DNA of 64,000 bases from Psychrobacillus sp040274765 (GTDB lineage: Bacteria; Bacillota; Bacilli; Bacillales_A; Planococcaceae): NCBI GenBank assembly GCA_040274765.1, contig JBEMAY010000003.1, forward strand, positions 1 to 64,000, given 5' to 3'. The notes under the pieces are model-generated. The model did not search any database. It was not told the DNA's origin and saw only the letters and a list, made by a program, of their open reading frames with translations. Both the position numbers and the translations under genes were made by a program. This document shows positions 8,990 to 15,980 of the stretch, piece after piece (position 1 is the first letter of the stretch; every line of letters starts with the position of its first letter).

Positions 8990-9875
8990 GGCTAATCACC
9001 TCGCTTGCAATGTGCTGCCTTTTAAACATGCGTTTTTTATGGAGCTTAGAAATAAGTCCTCTAGTAGGTGCAAAAAAGTAAGATAGTATAAACAGAGATG
9101 CTGCTACTAAAACAATGATAGGTCCAGTGGATAAACCTGTGCGAAGAGAGCTTATCATAGTGCCTAATGCTCCAGACACTGCTCCAAAAAAAGCACTGGT
9201 AACCAAAACTATTCCTAGATGACTAGACCAAAATCTTGCAGCAGCTGCAGGAATGATTAGCATGGCTGCCATTAAAATAACACCCACTGCCTGAATGCCA
9301 GTTACGATGGTCAGCACCGTCAAGGCTGTCAATAGAATGCGAAGGCGCTCCACAGGTAGGCCAATACCTTTTGCAAAGATGGGATCAAAAATCATGAGCT
9401 TCCATTCCTTAAAGAAAAGCAAGCACATAAGAATGATTAATATAGCGCTGCTAGATAACCAAATGAGATCACTTTTTGCCATTGTTGCAGCTTTTCCAAA
9501 GATAAAGTCATTTAACCCACTTTGGTTGCCAGTGCCACTTTGATTAACGATCGTTATTAAAACAATACCGATTCCAAAAAAAACAGAGAGGATTAACCCG
9601 ATTGCAGCATCAGCTTTTAGCTTGGAATGATTGACGACCCATTGAATAAGATAGACAGAAAGGGCTGATGTAATAGCAGCACCTAACAGGAGAAGAGGTA
9701 AATCTTTTTTTTCAAAAATAAGGTAGGCAAGCGCAATACCAGGGAGTGCTGCATGTGCTGCAGCATCTCCAACCAAACTTTGCTTTTGAAGAAAGGCGAA
9801 TGTTCCATTTAACCCTGCTGCTACCCCTAAAAGAATAGCTCCTGCGAGCACCCAAAGAAGGTTACCTGTCAGCAT
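8982..9875 (-). CDS. mntC: Manganese/zinc ABC transporter permease (MntC-like)
   Basis: A 297-residue ABC-3 family permease. The family signature is KQSLVGDAAAHAALPGIALAY (about 31-51), equivalent to the coupling segment seen in its neighbour. Eight to nine hydrophobic segments are apparent. Its ATG overlaps the stop of mntB by one base (TGATG), showing translational coupling. Two different permeases in one operon match the heterodimeric MntC/MntD arrangement known in Bacillus. Confidence 0.88.
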   Translation of the reverse strand: MLTGNLLWVLAGAILLGVAAGLNGTFAFLQKQSLVGDAAAHAALPGIALAYLIFEKKDLPLLLLGAAITSALSVYLIQWVVNHSKLKADAAIGLILSVFFGIGIVLITIVNQSGTGNQSGLNDFIFGKAATMAKSDLIWLSSSAILIILMCLLFFKEWKLMIFDPIFAKGIGLPVERLRILLTALTVLTIVTGIQAVGVILMAAMLIIPAAAARFWSSHLGIVLVTSAFFGAVSGALGTMISSLRTGLSTGPIIVLVAASLFILSYFFAPTRGLISKLHKKRMFKRQHIASEVISHE

Positions 9876-10636
9876 CAGTTTGTCACCTCTTTTGCAGTTT
9901 TACTTGGATCTGCTTGGTCCATGAAGAATAACTTGCCACCATATGCTTCCTGTAGATTATCTGGTGTAAACGTAAGCATGGTAGGACCAGAGGCTATAAT
10001 CTTTTGATTTAGTAAAACAATCCAATCAAAATAGTCAGCAGCTGTCTGGAGGTCGTGATGCACTACAAAGACTGATTTCCCTTGAGATTTTAACTTTTTT
10101 AAAATAGAAATAATCGTTCTCTCCGTGGCTGCGTCAACTCCGACAAATGGTTCATCCATAAAGTAAACCTCTGCTTCTTGAGCAAGGGCTCTAGCCAAGA
10201 AGACACGCTGTTGCTGACCACCAGATAATTGGCCGATAGAGCGATCGGCGTAAGCTTCCATCCCGACATTCTTTAAGCAGCCTAAGGCAATTTCCTTATC
10301 CTTAGCAGATGGTCTTTTAAGAGCTCCAATATGACCGTATCGTCCCATTAAGACAACGTCTAAAGCGTTAGTTGGGAAGTCCCAATCTACTGCATTTCTC
10401 TGTGGGACATACCCTACAAGGAGAGCTTTTGGATTAAGAGGTTGCCCTAATATAGAAACGGTACCTGTTTTATTGGGAAGCTGATTTAACACTGCTTTAA
10501 TCAGTGTAGATTTCCCAGCTCCGTTTGGTCCAATGATCCCAGTAATCTGACCTTTAGGAATGGTTAGATTAATTTCATTTAGCACAATTTTTTCCTCATA
10601 AGCCACAGATAAATCCTTTACTTGTAATGCGTTCAT
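9875..10636 (-). CDS. mntB: Manganese ABC transporter ATP-binding protein
   Basis: A 253-residue ABC ATPase. Walker A is GPNGAGKST (about 36-44), the signature is LSGGQQQRVFLARALA and Walker B is VYFMDEPFVGVD, with the switch His in VVHHD. It powers metal uptake through the two downstream permeases. The start codon is preceded by AGGAGGTAGAAAC. It sits 11 bases after mntA. Confidence 0.92.
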   Translation of the reverse strand: MNALQVKDLSVAYEEKIVLNEINLTIPKGQITGIIGPNGAGKSTLIKAVLNQLPNKTGTVSILGQPLNPKALLVGYVPQRNAVDWDFPTNALDVVLMGRYGHIGALKRPSAKDKEIALGCLKNVGMEAYADRSIGQLSGGQQQRVFLARALAQEAEVYFMDEPFVGVDAATERTIISILKKLKSQGKSVFVVHHDLQTAADYFDWIVLLNQKIIASGPTMLTFTPDNLQEAYGGKLFFMDQADPSKTAKEVTN

Positions 10637-10647
10637 GTTTCTACCTC

Positions 10648-11565
10648 CTATTTTAGTGAATCGACTATTGTATTGACATTATGCCTATACATGCCGATAT
10701 AGGTTCCTTCCTCTGTCCCTTCAGCACCCATGGCATCAGAGTAAAGCTCTCCTCCAATGTGAATCGTGTGTCCTTTTTCCTTTGCACCTTCAATGACCGC
10801 TTTCATCGCTTTATCAGAAACGCTAGATTCTATAAATACTGCTTTAATATTTTGTTCTACTAAGAAATTGACAATGTTCTGTATATCCTTTAAACCATAC
10901 TCTGCATCTGTGCTAAGACCTTGTAAGCCTCTGACTTCCATTCCATTGCTTTCGCCAAAGTAGTTAAACGCATCATGGGCGGTAACAAGAACTCGCTGCT
11001 CCTCAGGTATTTCACTAATACGTTGCTTCGTCCACTCATTTAGTTCATCCAAGTCTTCTATAAAACTAATTTCATTTTCCTCAAATAGCTCTTTGTTAGC
11101 GGAAAATTGCTTTGTAAGGGTTTTGGTGATTTCTTGGGTTGCAATTTTCCACACTTCTATATCAAACCAAATGTGGGGATCAAATAGTTCTGGATGAGCT
11201 TCGTCATTTAAAATTCTCTCCTTTGGAACGACTTCTCCAATGGCTACTACCGGTTTATCCTTTTTCATTTTCTCAAAAATATCACTCATTTTTCCTTCAA
11301 GCTCTAATCCATTGTAAAAAATAATATCTGCATCCTCTAATACCTGTAAGTCACCTTGAGTAGCCTTATAAAGATGCGGATCTACTCCTGGTCCCATCAA
11401 GGACTTAACCTCAACGTAATCCCCGGCAATCCTTTTAACCGCATCGGCAACTTGGCCAGTAGTAGTAACGACTAGGGGCTTATCAGCCTCAGCCTTCTCC
11501 TTGTTCTTTTCATTACAACCAGCCATTAAAACTACTGCAAGAAACAATAAAAAAATTTTTTTCAT
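10648..11565 (-). CDS. mntA: Manganese/zinc-binding lipoprotein (MntA/ZnuA family)
   Basis: A 305-residue cluster A-I solute-binding protein. The signal peptide ends in the lipobox LMAGC (about 15-19), so it is anchored outside the membrane by a lipidated Cys. Expected metal ligands of the family are visible: His in GVDPHLYK, His in FDPHIWFD, an acidic/His region in VLVTAHDAFNYFGE and Asp in GGELYSDAMG. It lacks the long His-rich loop typical of many ZnuA proteins, which together with the MntR boxes favours manganese. It is the first gene of the operon, with GGAGTG as ribosome site. Confidence 0.9.
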   Translation of the reverse strand: MKKIFLLFLAVVLMAGCNEKNKEKAEADKPLVVTTTGQVADAVKRIAGDYVEVKSLMGPGVDPHLYKATQGDLQVLEDADIIFYNGLELEGKMSDIFEKMKKDKPVVAIGEVVPKERILNDEAHPELFDPHIWFDIEVWKIATQEITKTLTKQFSANKELFEENEISFIEDLDELNEWTKQRISEIPEEQRVLVTAHDAFNYFGESNGMEVRGLQGLSTDAEYGLKDIQNIVNFLVEQNIKAVFIESSVSDKAMKAVIEGAKEKGHTIHIGGELYSDAMGAEGTEEGTYIGMYRHNVNTIVDSLK

Positions 11566-11597
11566 TTACTACACTCCTTTTCCTTTGTTATAAATTA

Positions 11598-11612
11598 TTT
11601 CCTTAAGGAAAC
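11598..11612 (-). promoter_or_regulatory. MntR-type operator, proximal
   Basis: tttccttaaggaaac is a 6-2-6 style palindrome matching the MntR recognition pattern (TTTGCCTTAAGGAAAC-like) known from Bacillus mnt promoters. It lies about 33 bases before the mntA start. An identical copy lies 56 bases further upstream. Confidence 0.75.
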
Positions 11613-11653
11613 TTTTAGAATAAAAAAATATAAATTTCATTGACGATAATTAT

Positions 11654-11668
11654 TTTCCTTAAGGAAAC
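11654..11668 (-). promoter_or_regulatory. MntR-type operator, distal
   Basis: Second exact copy of tttccttaaggaaac. The two boxes bracket the likely mntA promoter region, suggesting manganese-dependent repression by an MntR encoded elsewhere. Confidence 0.75.
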
Positions 11669-11856
11669 ATTTGTTCAAAAGGTTAACTCATATTTTTTAA
11701 ATTGTCAAATTAATTTATGCAGAAATGTAAAAAAGGTGAGTGTCTATTTTTATAAGGTGGAGTGAAGGAGCTTTAATTAGCCAAAAATGATATTTTCGTA
11801 TGTCTTTAAGACAAAGTGCTATACTGAATAAACAATGATAGTGGGGAGGTAAAGTA

Positions 11857-12033
11857 ATGCAGTATTCAAAATCCAAAATGGAAGAGCTTGTTAAGTTCAG
11901 TCCTGACTTAGCTAAACGATTGAAGCAAGTAATGAAAGAGCACGATTTAGAAAAAAGCTTTGCTCTAAAAGCTTTGTACCATTCCGAAGTTAAAGATGGC
12001 GGTAAATATCAACGGGATTATCAAGATCTTTAG
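11857..12033 (+). CDS. Small conserved-looking protein of 58 residues, unknown function
   Basis: A short ORF with a very good ribosome site (GGGGAGGT, 6 bases before ATG) and a strong intrinsic terminator 9 bases after the stop, so it looks like a complete single-gene transcript. TATACT at 11820-11825 is a possible -10 box. The protein is charged and helical, without membrane segment, Cys pairs or recognised motif; it begins MQYSKSKMEELVKF and ends RDYQDL. I do not recognise it. It is divergent from mntA, with the MntR boxes in the shared upstream region. Confidence 0.7.
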   Translation: MQYSKSKMEELVKFSPDLAKRLKQVMKEHDLEKSFALKALYHSEVKDGGKYQRDYQDL

Positions 12034-12041
12034 TAGTAACA

Positions 12042-12072
12042 GCGAACCAAATGACTAAAATCATTGGTTCGC
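12042..12072 (+). terminator. Terminator of the 58-residue gene
   Basis: Near-perfect stem gcgaaccaaatga/tcattggttcgc with a 6-base loop and a run of seven T. Confidence 0.93.
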
Positions 12073-12120
12073 TTTTTTTAATTTAATACATAAGAAGAGG
12101 TAATCTCTTAATGGGTGCCA

Positions 12121-12339
12121 TTACTCCTGTTCTATTCCAGCAATCTCTTTTTTTATCTGACAGTGAGCCATTATTAAATATTGTTGCAATAGATTTTTCT
12201 CCTCTATGCTCCATACTGAATTAAGCTCAATCTCTTTTTTCATTTCCTCAAAGGTAGACTGTAGAGATATCGAGGTGCTTGCAACCTGGTTTGTCATTAA
12301 TACTTGTTTAAATTGCTCCATAAAAATCTCTTTTCTCAT
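12121..12339 (-). CDS. Small hypothetical protein, 72 residues
   Basis: A short soluble protein rich in Glu, Lys and Gln and predicted to be helical, with no recognised motif. Two starts are possible. The ATG at 12339 has AAAGGA upstream. A second Met at residue 7 follows AAGAGAT. The frame is intact and the composition is protein-like, but recognition of a family is lacking. A minus-strand terminator hairpin lies just upstream (12369-12398), so this gene needs its own promoter and is unlikely to be read from the cobalamin riboswitch. Confidence 0.5.
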   Translation of the reverse strand: MRKEIFMEQFKQVLMTNQVASTSISLQSTFEEMKKEIELNSVWSIEEKNLLQQYLIMAHCQIKKEIAGIEQE

Positions 12340-12368
12340 TTCCGAAATCCTTTCGTTTTAACATAAAA

Positions 12369-12398
12369 AGCATCCTCTTTTATATAAAAGAGGATGCT
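12369..12398 (-). terminator. Minus-strand terminator after the riboswitch leader
   Basis: Perfect 13-bp stem agcatcctctttt/aaaagaggatgct with loop atat. On the minus strand it is followed by TTTTTATG, so it would end the transcript that begins at the cobalamin riboswitch. Confidence 0.8.
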
Positions 12399-12540
12399 CA
12401 GTTAGTATGATTTAATAGTCAGTACGCTAAGAAACAAATAAAAACCATGATTAAATAAGGAGTTTGATCACTCCAGTGATTTTAGTATGTTTTTTCGTAC
12501 GACAGTATTTTCAAGCTTTGCTTGGTCATAGCTGCACTTA
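12399..12540 (-). pseudogene. Leader tail without intact ORF (possible gene remnant)
   Basis: On the minus strand the ggaggtg site is followed by GTG CAG CTA TGA, a four-codon dead end. An ATG 7 bases further opens only 15 codons, and the third frame runs about 22 codons (containing YDQAKLENTVVRKNILKSLE) without a start. This is consistent with a deleted or decayed B12-controlled gene. A small dyad atcactccagtgat sits at 12467-12480. The remnant interpretation is inference. Confidence 0.35.
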
Positions 12541-12765
12541 ACACCTCCTATCCGCGTAGGGTCGTGGTGTGTACTTGAAATAGGCAGGTCTCCTGGCTCA
12601 TGTTCATCGCTTTACTTTCCTTCCCGTAATAACATACATACAGTGGTTTATAAAGTATTGCTCCCATTTACAGTTGCGGGACAGCGTCGGTCTTGCACCG
12701 AACTTCCCTTTTAAGTTCTTTTACAATGAAAAGAACACCTAAATCTACACATTATTTAGTTGTTC
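12541..12765 (-). ncRNA. Cobalamin riboswitch (orphan)
   Basis: Read on the minus strand, the core elements appear in order: a 5' arm with gtagatttaggtgt (about 12750), gggaagttcggtgcaagacc, then cgctgtcccgcaactgtaa (the B12 box region) and agccaggagacctgcc (12598-12583). Downstream, cacacca near 12570 can pair with ggaggtg at 12548-12542, so the switch may hide a ribosome site, giving translational control. A TATAGT at 12775-12770 is a possible -10 element. No gene of more than about 25 codons follows before the terminator at 12369-12398. The identification of the RNA is firm; its target is missing. Confidence 0.93.
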
Positions 12766-12860
12766 CTTCACTATAACATAAAAAAAGTTAGTCACTATAG
12801 CAAATTTGGATAAGTCGTGGACTGCATCTCTTTTTATAATCAAGTGGAGAGGTGAGGTAA

Positions 12861-14087
12861 ATGAGTAATTTGAAGGATCCATATCGGCTGTATATTTATA
12901 TTAGTTTTCTATCGCAACTATTTTTTACTTTAATATTTACAGTTAGTTTGTTGTATCAAGTAAGCGTTGTTAAGCTGGATCCGTTGCAACTAGTTTTAGT
13001 TGGAACTGTATTGGAGATAACCGTATTTCTCTTTGAGATTCCAACAGGTATCGTATCTGACTTAAAGAGCCGAAAATTATCCATTATCATAGGTTATTTT
13101 CTAATAGGAGCTGGCTTTTTATTAGAGGGCTTGTTTCCATATTTTTTGACGGTTTTATTGGCTCAAGTGGCATGGGGGATAGGGTATACCTTTACTAGCG
13201 GGTCTTTGCAAGCTTGGATAGCTGATGAAATAGGAGAAGAAAAAGCCTCCTTGGCATATATGAGAGGAGCTAAGGCTGGAAACCTAGGTCAATTAGTTGC
13301 CATTCCGTTAAGCATATTAACCGGCTACTTTATGATAAATCTCCCAATTATTGTTGGAGGATTATGTATGATCAGCTTGGCTGTTTTTCTAATAATTTTT
13401 ATGCAAGAGAATCATTTTAAACCTTTGAAAAGAAGCGAAAGAATTAGTGCATGGGAGACAATGAAGGAGAACTTAGATAAAATCATTTTTTTCTCCAGAA
13501 CTAGCTTTATACTGCGTATGCTATTTCTGATTGCTCTGTTTATAGGTTTTTATAGTGAAGGTTTTGATCGACTTTGGCTTCCTCATCTATTAGAAATGGC
13601 TAAAATAACTACCTTGCCCATGGAACAACTAGTGCTATTGACTGGAGGGATTCAATTAGTGGTCGTACTGCTGTCATTTATACTGCTTCACTTTTTAAAC
13701 AAAAGTACGATTTATCAAGAATTGAATCGAATATATATTGCTCTTTTTATTGGCTGCTCCAGTATAGTGATAGCATTAATAGGCTTTGCGGCTTCGGAGT
13801 ATATTATTGGTTTGTTGATTTGCTATGTTCTAATACAAGTTAGTCGGAAGGTAATGTACCCATTAGAGGACATTTGGTTAAATAAAATCATACCAGACTC
13901 TTCTACTCGGGCAACATTTTTCTCTGTAAAAGGTCAGGTGGATGCAGTTGGGCAAATAAGTGGTGGGCCTGTTATTGGATATATTGCCACAAGCTTTACT
14001 ATTAGAACTGCCATTTTAATAAGTGCACTGGTTTTAAGCCCAGTGCTGTTCTTATATCGTATACTTTTGAAGAAAGGTAGGGGCTAG
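12861..14087 (+). CDS. MFS transporter
   Basis: A 408-residue protein with about 12 hydrophobic segments. Helix 2-3 loop reads FEIPTGIVSDLKSRKLS, the MFS motif A variant (G-[IV]-x-[SA]-D-x-x-x-R-[RK]). Helix 4-5 contains LQAWIADEIGEEKAS, seen in a group of drug-export-like MFS proteins. The substrate is unknown. ATG follows GGAGAGGTGAGG. It starts about 90 bases from the riboswitch's 5' end on the opposite strand and is not controlled by it. An inverted repeat ends the unit. Confidence 0.82.
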   Translation: MSNLKDPYRLYIYISFLSQLFFTLIFTVSLLYQVSVVKLDPLQLVLVGTVLEITVFLFEIPTGIVSDLKSRKLSIIIGYFLIGAGFLLEGLFPYFLTVLLAQVAWGIGYTFTSGSLQAWIADEIGEEKASLAYMRGAKAGNLGQLVAIPLSILTGYFMINLPIIVGGLCMISLAVFLIIFMQENHFKPLKRSERISAWETMKENLDKIIFFSRTSFILRMLFLIALFIGFYSEGFDRLWLPHLLEMAKITTLPMEQLVLLTGGIQLVVVLLSFILLHFLNKSTIYQELNRIYIALFIGCSSIVIALIGFAASEYIIGLLICYVLIQVSRKVMYPLEDIWLNKIIPDSSTRATFFSVKGQVDAVGQISGGPVIGYIATSFTIRTAILISALVLSPVLFLYRILLKKGRG

Positions 14088-14093
14088 TGCTTC

Positions 14094-14144
14094 AAATTTT
14101 ACCTGCCGAGAACTATTGTTTCTCTTTAATCGGCAGGTAAATTT
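14094..14144. terminator. Bidirectional terminator overlapping the regulator's 3' end
   Basis: Stem aaattttacctgccga/tcggcaggtaaattt with a loop of about 20 bases; the right arm lies inside the last codons of the minus-strand AraC-type gene. Confidence 0.7.
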
Positions 14145-15015
14145 CCATATAGATTTTGTCATACACCCAATCATGGCAGTGTTCATCGTAGTATTCAAAA
14201 TCATAGCTATCTTCATCGACTTCATATTGGGAAGCTGGCAACCAGTCTTCTAAAATATATTGCCAAGTTCCTTTAATAGAGGATACAAACTGCTCTATTG
14301 GTACAAGAGGTGTTTTAAATACTGCATAAGTGGTAGCCTTAACGGTAAATTTAAGGATTCCATCAGGTACTGTTGTCCCCTCGTCAAAATTCACAGCAAA
14401 TAAATAGGTGAAGTGATCTTCTAGCTCAGGTCCACTAAGGTTGAAGCAGTATTCTCCGTGTTTTTTAGGGGATAGGAGGTTATATAGAGTAGTCTCAATG
14501 GCTTCCTCAGAACGTATTCTCTGATCCCAAAAGGCGGGAGCGTCTCTTGTAAAGGATATATTTCCCATACTTGTTTCAAACGTCTTTCCTGCTACATCAA
14601 AAGAGGGCTTGGAAATAATTTTAGGCTGAAGAACTACTCCACCTGTTTTCTTTTGTAGAAGGCTTTCTAAACATAGCCTTTGTGGAACGGAAACGGGACA
14701 GTGCATCTTATATAAGCTCGGAGGACTCCCAAAGCAACGTTTAAACGATTTAGTGAAGCCTGCATGGGTTTCAAATCCATAATCAAATGCTATATCTATA
14801 ATCCTTTTCCCTTTCAGTAGGTCAACTAAGGCAAATTGTAGCTTCCTTTTTTGTACATAATCCATTGGTGTATAACCAGTAGTTTGATGGAAAATACGAG
14901 AAAAATGAAAGGGAGAATAGCCGATAAGCTTTGCAAGGCTTTCAGTATTTATATCACCTTTAATATGTTCATCTATATAATCTACGACCTTTTGTAATAG
15001 AAATAGTTGTGTCAT
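14113..15015 (-). CDS. AraC/Rob-type regulator with GyrI-like effector domain
   Basis: A 300-residue regulator. The N-terminal part (about 5-105) is an AraC-family double helix-turn-helix: LAKLIGYSPFHFSRIFHQTTG and then IIDIAFDYGFETHAGFTKSFKRCFG. The C-terminal part (about 125-300) looks like a GyrI-like small-molecule-binding domain, ending EIYLPIKEKQ. This order (DNA-binding first) is that of Rob. I use the ATG at 15015 because GGAGAG precedes it; the longer frame to 15057 has none. It is divergently arranged with the serine beta-lactamase-fold gene, so it may control that gene, itself, or the neighbouring MFS pump. Confidence 0.85.
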   Translation of the reverse strand: MTQLFLLQKVVDYIDEHIKGDINTESLAKLIGYSPFHFSRIFHQTTGYTPMDYVQKRKLQFALVDLLKGKRIIDIAFDYGFETHAGFTKSFKRCFGSPPSLYKMHCPVSVPQRLCLESLLQKKTGGVVLQPKIISKPSFDVAGKTFETSMGNISFTRDAPAFWDQRIRSEEAIETTLYNLLSPKKHGEYCFNLSGPELEDHFTYLFAVNFDEGTTVPDGILKFTVKATTYAVFKTPLVPIEQFVSSIKGTWQYILEDWLPASQYEVDEDSYDFEYYDEHCHDWVYDKIYMEIYLPIKEKQ

Positions 15016-15107
15016 GCAATATGCTCTCCATAAATCTAAATTTTCTAAAAACGACATTAATAATAGTCTATAATAAAAGAGTGAGAATGACTAGAGGAGG
15101 CTGGATA

Positions 15108-15917
15108 GTGGAGGAGCTTAGAAGCAAGGTTCAAAAGTTGATTGCACCTTCCAAGGGGACTTGGGGAATTGTATTAGAGGATTTGAATACAGGTGAAAAG
15201 TGGGAGCACAATGAACAAGAGCTGTTTTACGCAGCGAGTGTTATTAAAGTGCCGATCATGGCTGCTGTTTTTCAGGCGTTGGAACGTAAGCAGTTGTCAC
15301 TGAGTGATTTAATTAGCCTAAAAAAGGAGGAGTATGTAGGAGGGTCCGGTGTTCTCCAGCATTTAACTCCAGGTACTTCTCTGCCACTATCGGATATCAT
15401 TCTTCTGATGATCATTCAAAGCGATAATACGGCTACTAATCTATTAATAGATTTAGTTGGAGTAGAAAACATTCAACAGACCATGAAAGATGCTGGTATG
15501 GTATATAGTACATTTTATAACAAGCTTATGTTGAGTAAACCCAATCCACTTGGTTCTAATCGCATTGCTGCAAAAGATGTTGGCATCTTGCTGACTAAAA
15601 TGGCTCAAGGAGAACTGGTTAGTACTGAAGCAAGTAAACTAATGATCGATATTATGAAAAAACAACAAGTTCGAGATTGTTTGCCGGAAAAGCTTCCTTC
15701 TCCGTATTCTAACTTTAACAATGGAATGCCTGCTTGGGAATTTGCAAACAAAACTGGTTGGATACCGGGTACTCGACATGATGTGGGTATATTTTTTGTT
15801 GGAAATAGAAAACTAGTTGCAACCGTGCTCTCGGAGCAAGAGGATGACGTCCTTTCCAAAAGGATACTCTCTCAAATAGGCAACGAAATATATCATTATT
15901 TATGTAAGGAAGTATAG
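15108..15917 (+). CDS. Class A beta-lactamase-fold serine hydrolase, cytoplasmic
   Basis: A 269-residue protein with the serine penicillin-recognising motifs: SVIK at 44-47 (SxxK), SDN at 105-107 and KTG at 215-217. The start is the GTG at 15108, placed 7 bases after AGAGGAGG; the long frame beginning at 15009 would add 33 residues lacking signal-peptide form. No signal peptide or lipobox is visible, so it probably stays in the cytoplasm. In class A enzymes the deacylating Glu lies about 36 residues after SDN; the equivalent stretch here (FYNKLMLSKPNP) has no Glu. It may therefore be an esterase or peptidase rather than a resistance enzyme. Divergent from the Rob-like regulator. Confidence 0.82.
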   Translation: MEELRSKVQKLIAPSKGTWGIVLEDLNTGEKWEHNEQELFYAASVIKVPIMAAVFQALERKQLSLSDLISLKKEEYVGGSGVLQHLTPGTSLPLSDIILLMIIQSDNTATNLLIDLVGVENIQQTMKDAGMVYSTFYNKLMLSKPNPLGSNRIAAKDVGILLTKMAQGELVSTEASKLMIDIMKKQQVRDCLPEKLPSPYSNFNNGMPAWEFANKTGWIPGTRHDVGIFFVGNRKLVATVLSEQEDDVLSKRILSQIGNEIYHYLCKEV

Positions 15918-15942
15918 AGAATATTATTCTTTTCCAAAAGAA

Positions 15943-15970
15943 AAACTTTGACAGGTTGTAGTCAAAGTTT
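15943..15970. terminator. Bidirectional terminator
   Basis: Stem aaactttgac/gtcaaagttt, 8-base loop, followed by further T. Separates the serine hydrolase from the converging FAD dehydrogenase. Confidence 0.9.
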
Positions 15971-15980
15971 TTTTATATAT

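Noticed and set aside
15009..15107. Upstream 33-residue extension of the serine hydrolase frame
   Set aside because: It overlaps the divergent regulator, has no ribosome site, and the GTG at 15108 has AGAGGAGG at good spacing.
15108..15917. Calling the serine hydrolase a functional beta-lactamase
   Set aside because: No signal peptide and no Glu166 equivalent visible; motif presence alone is not sufficient.
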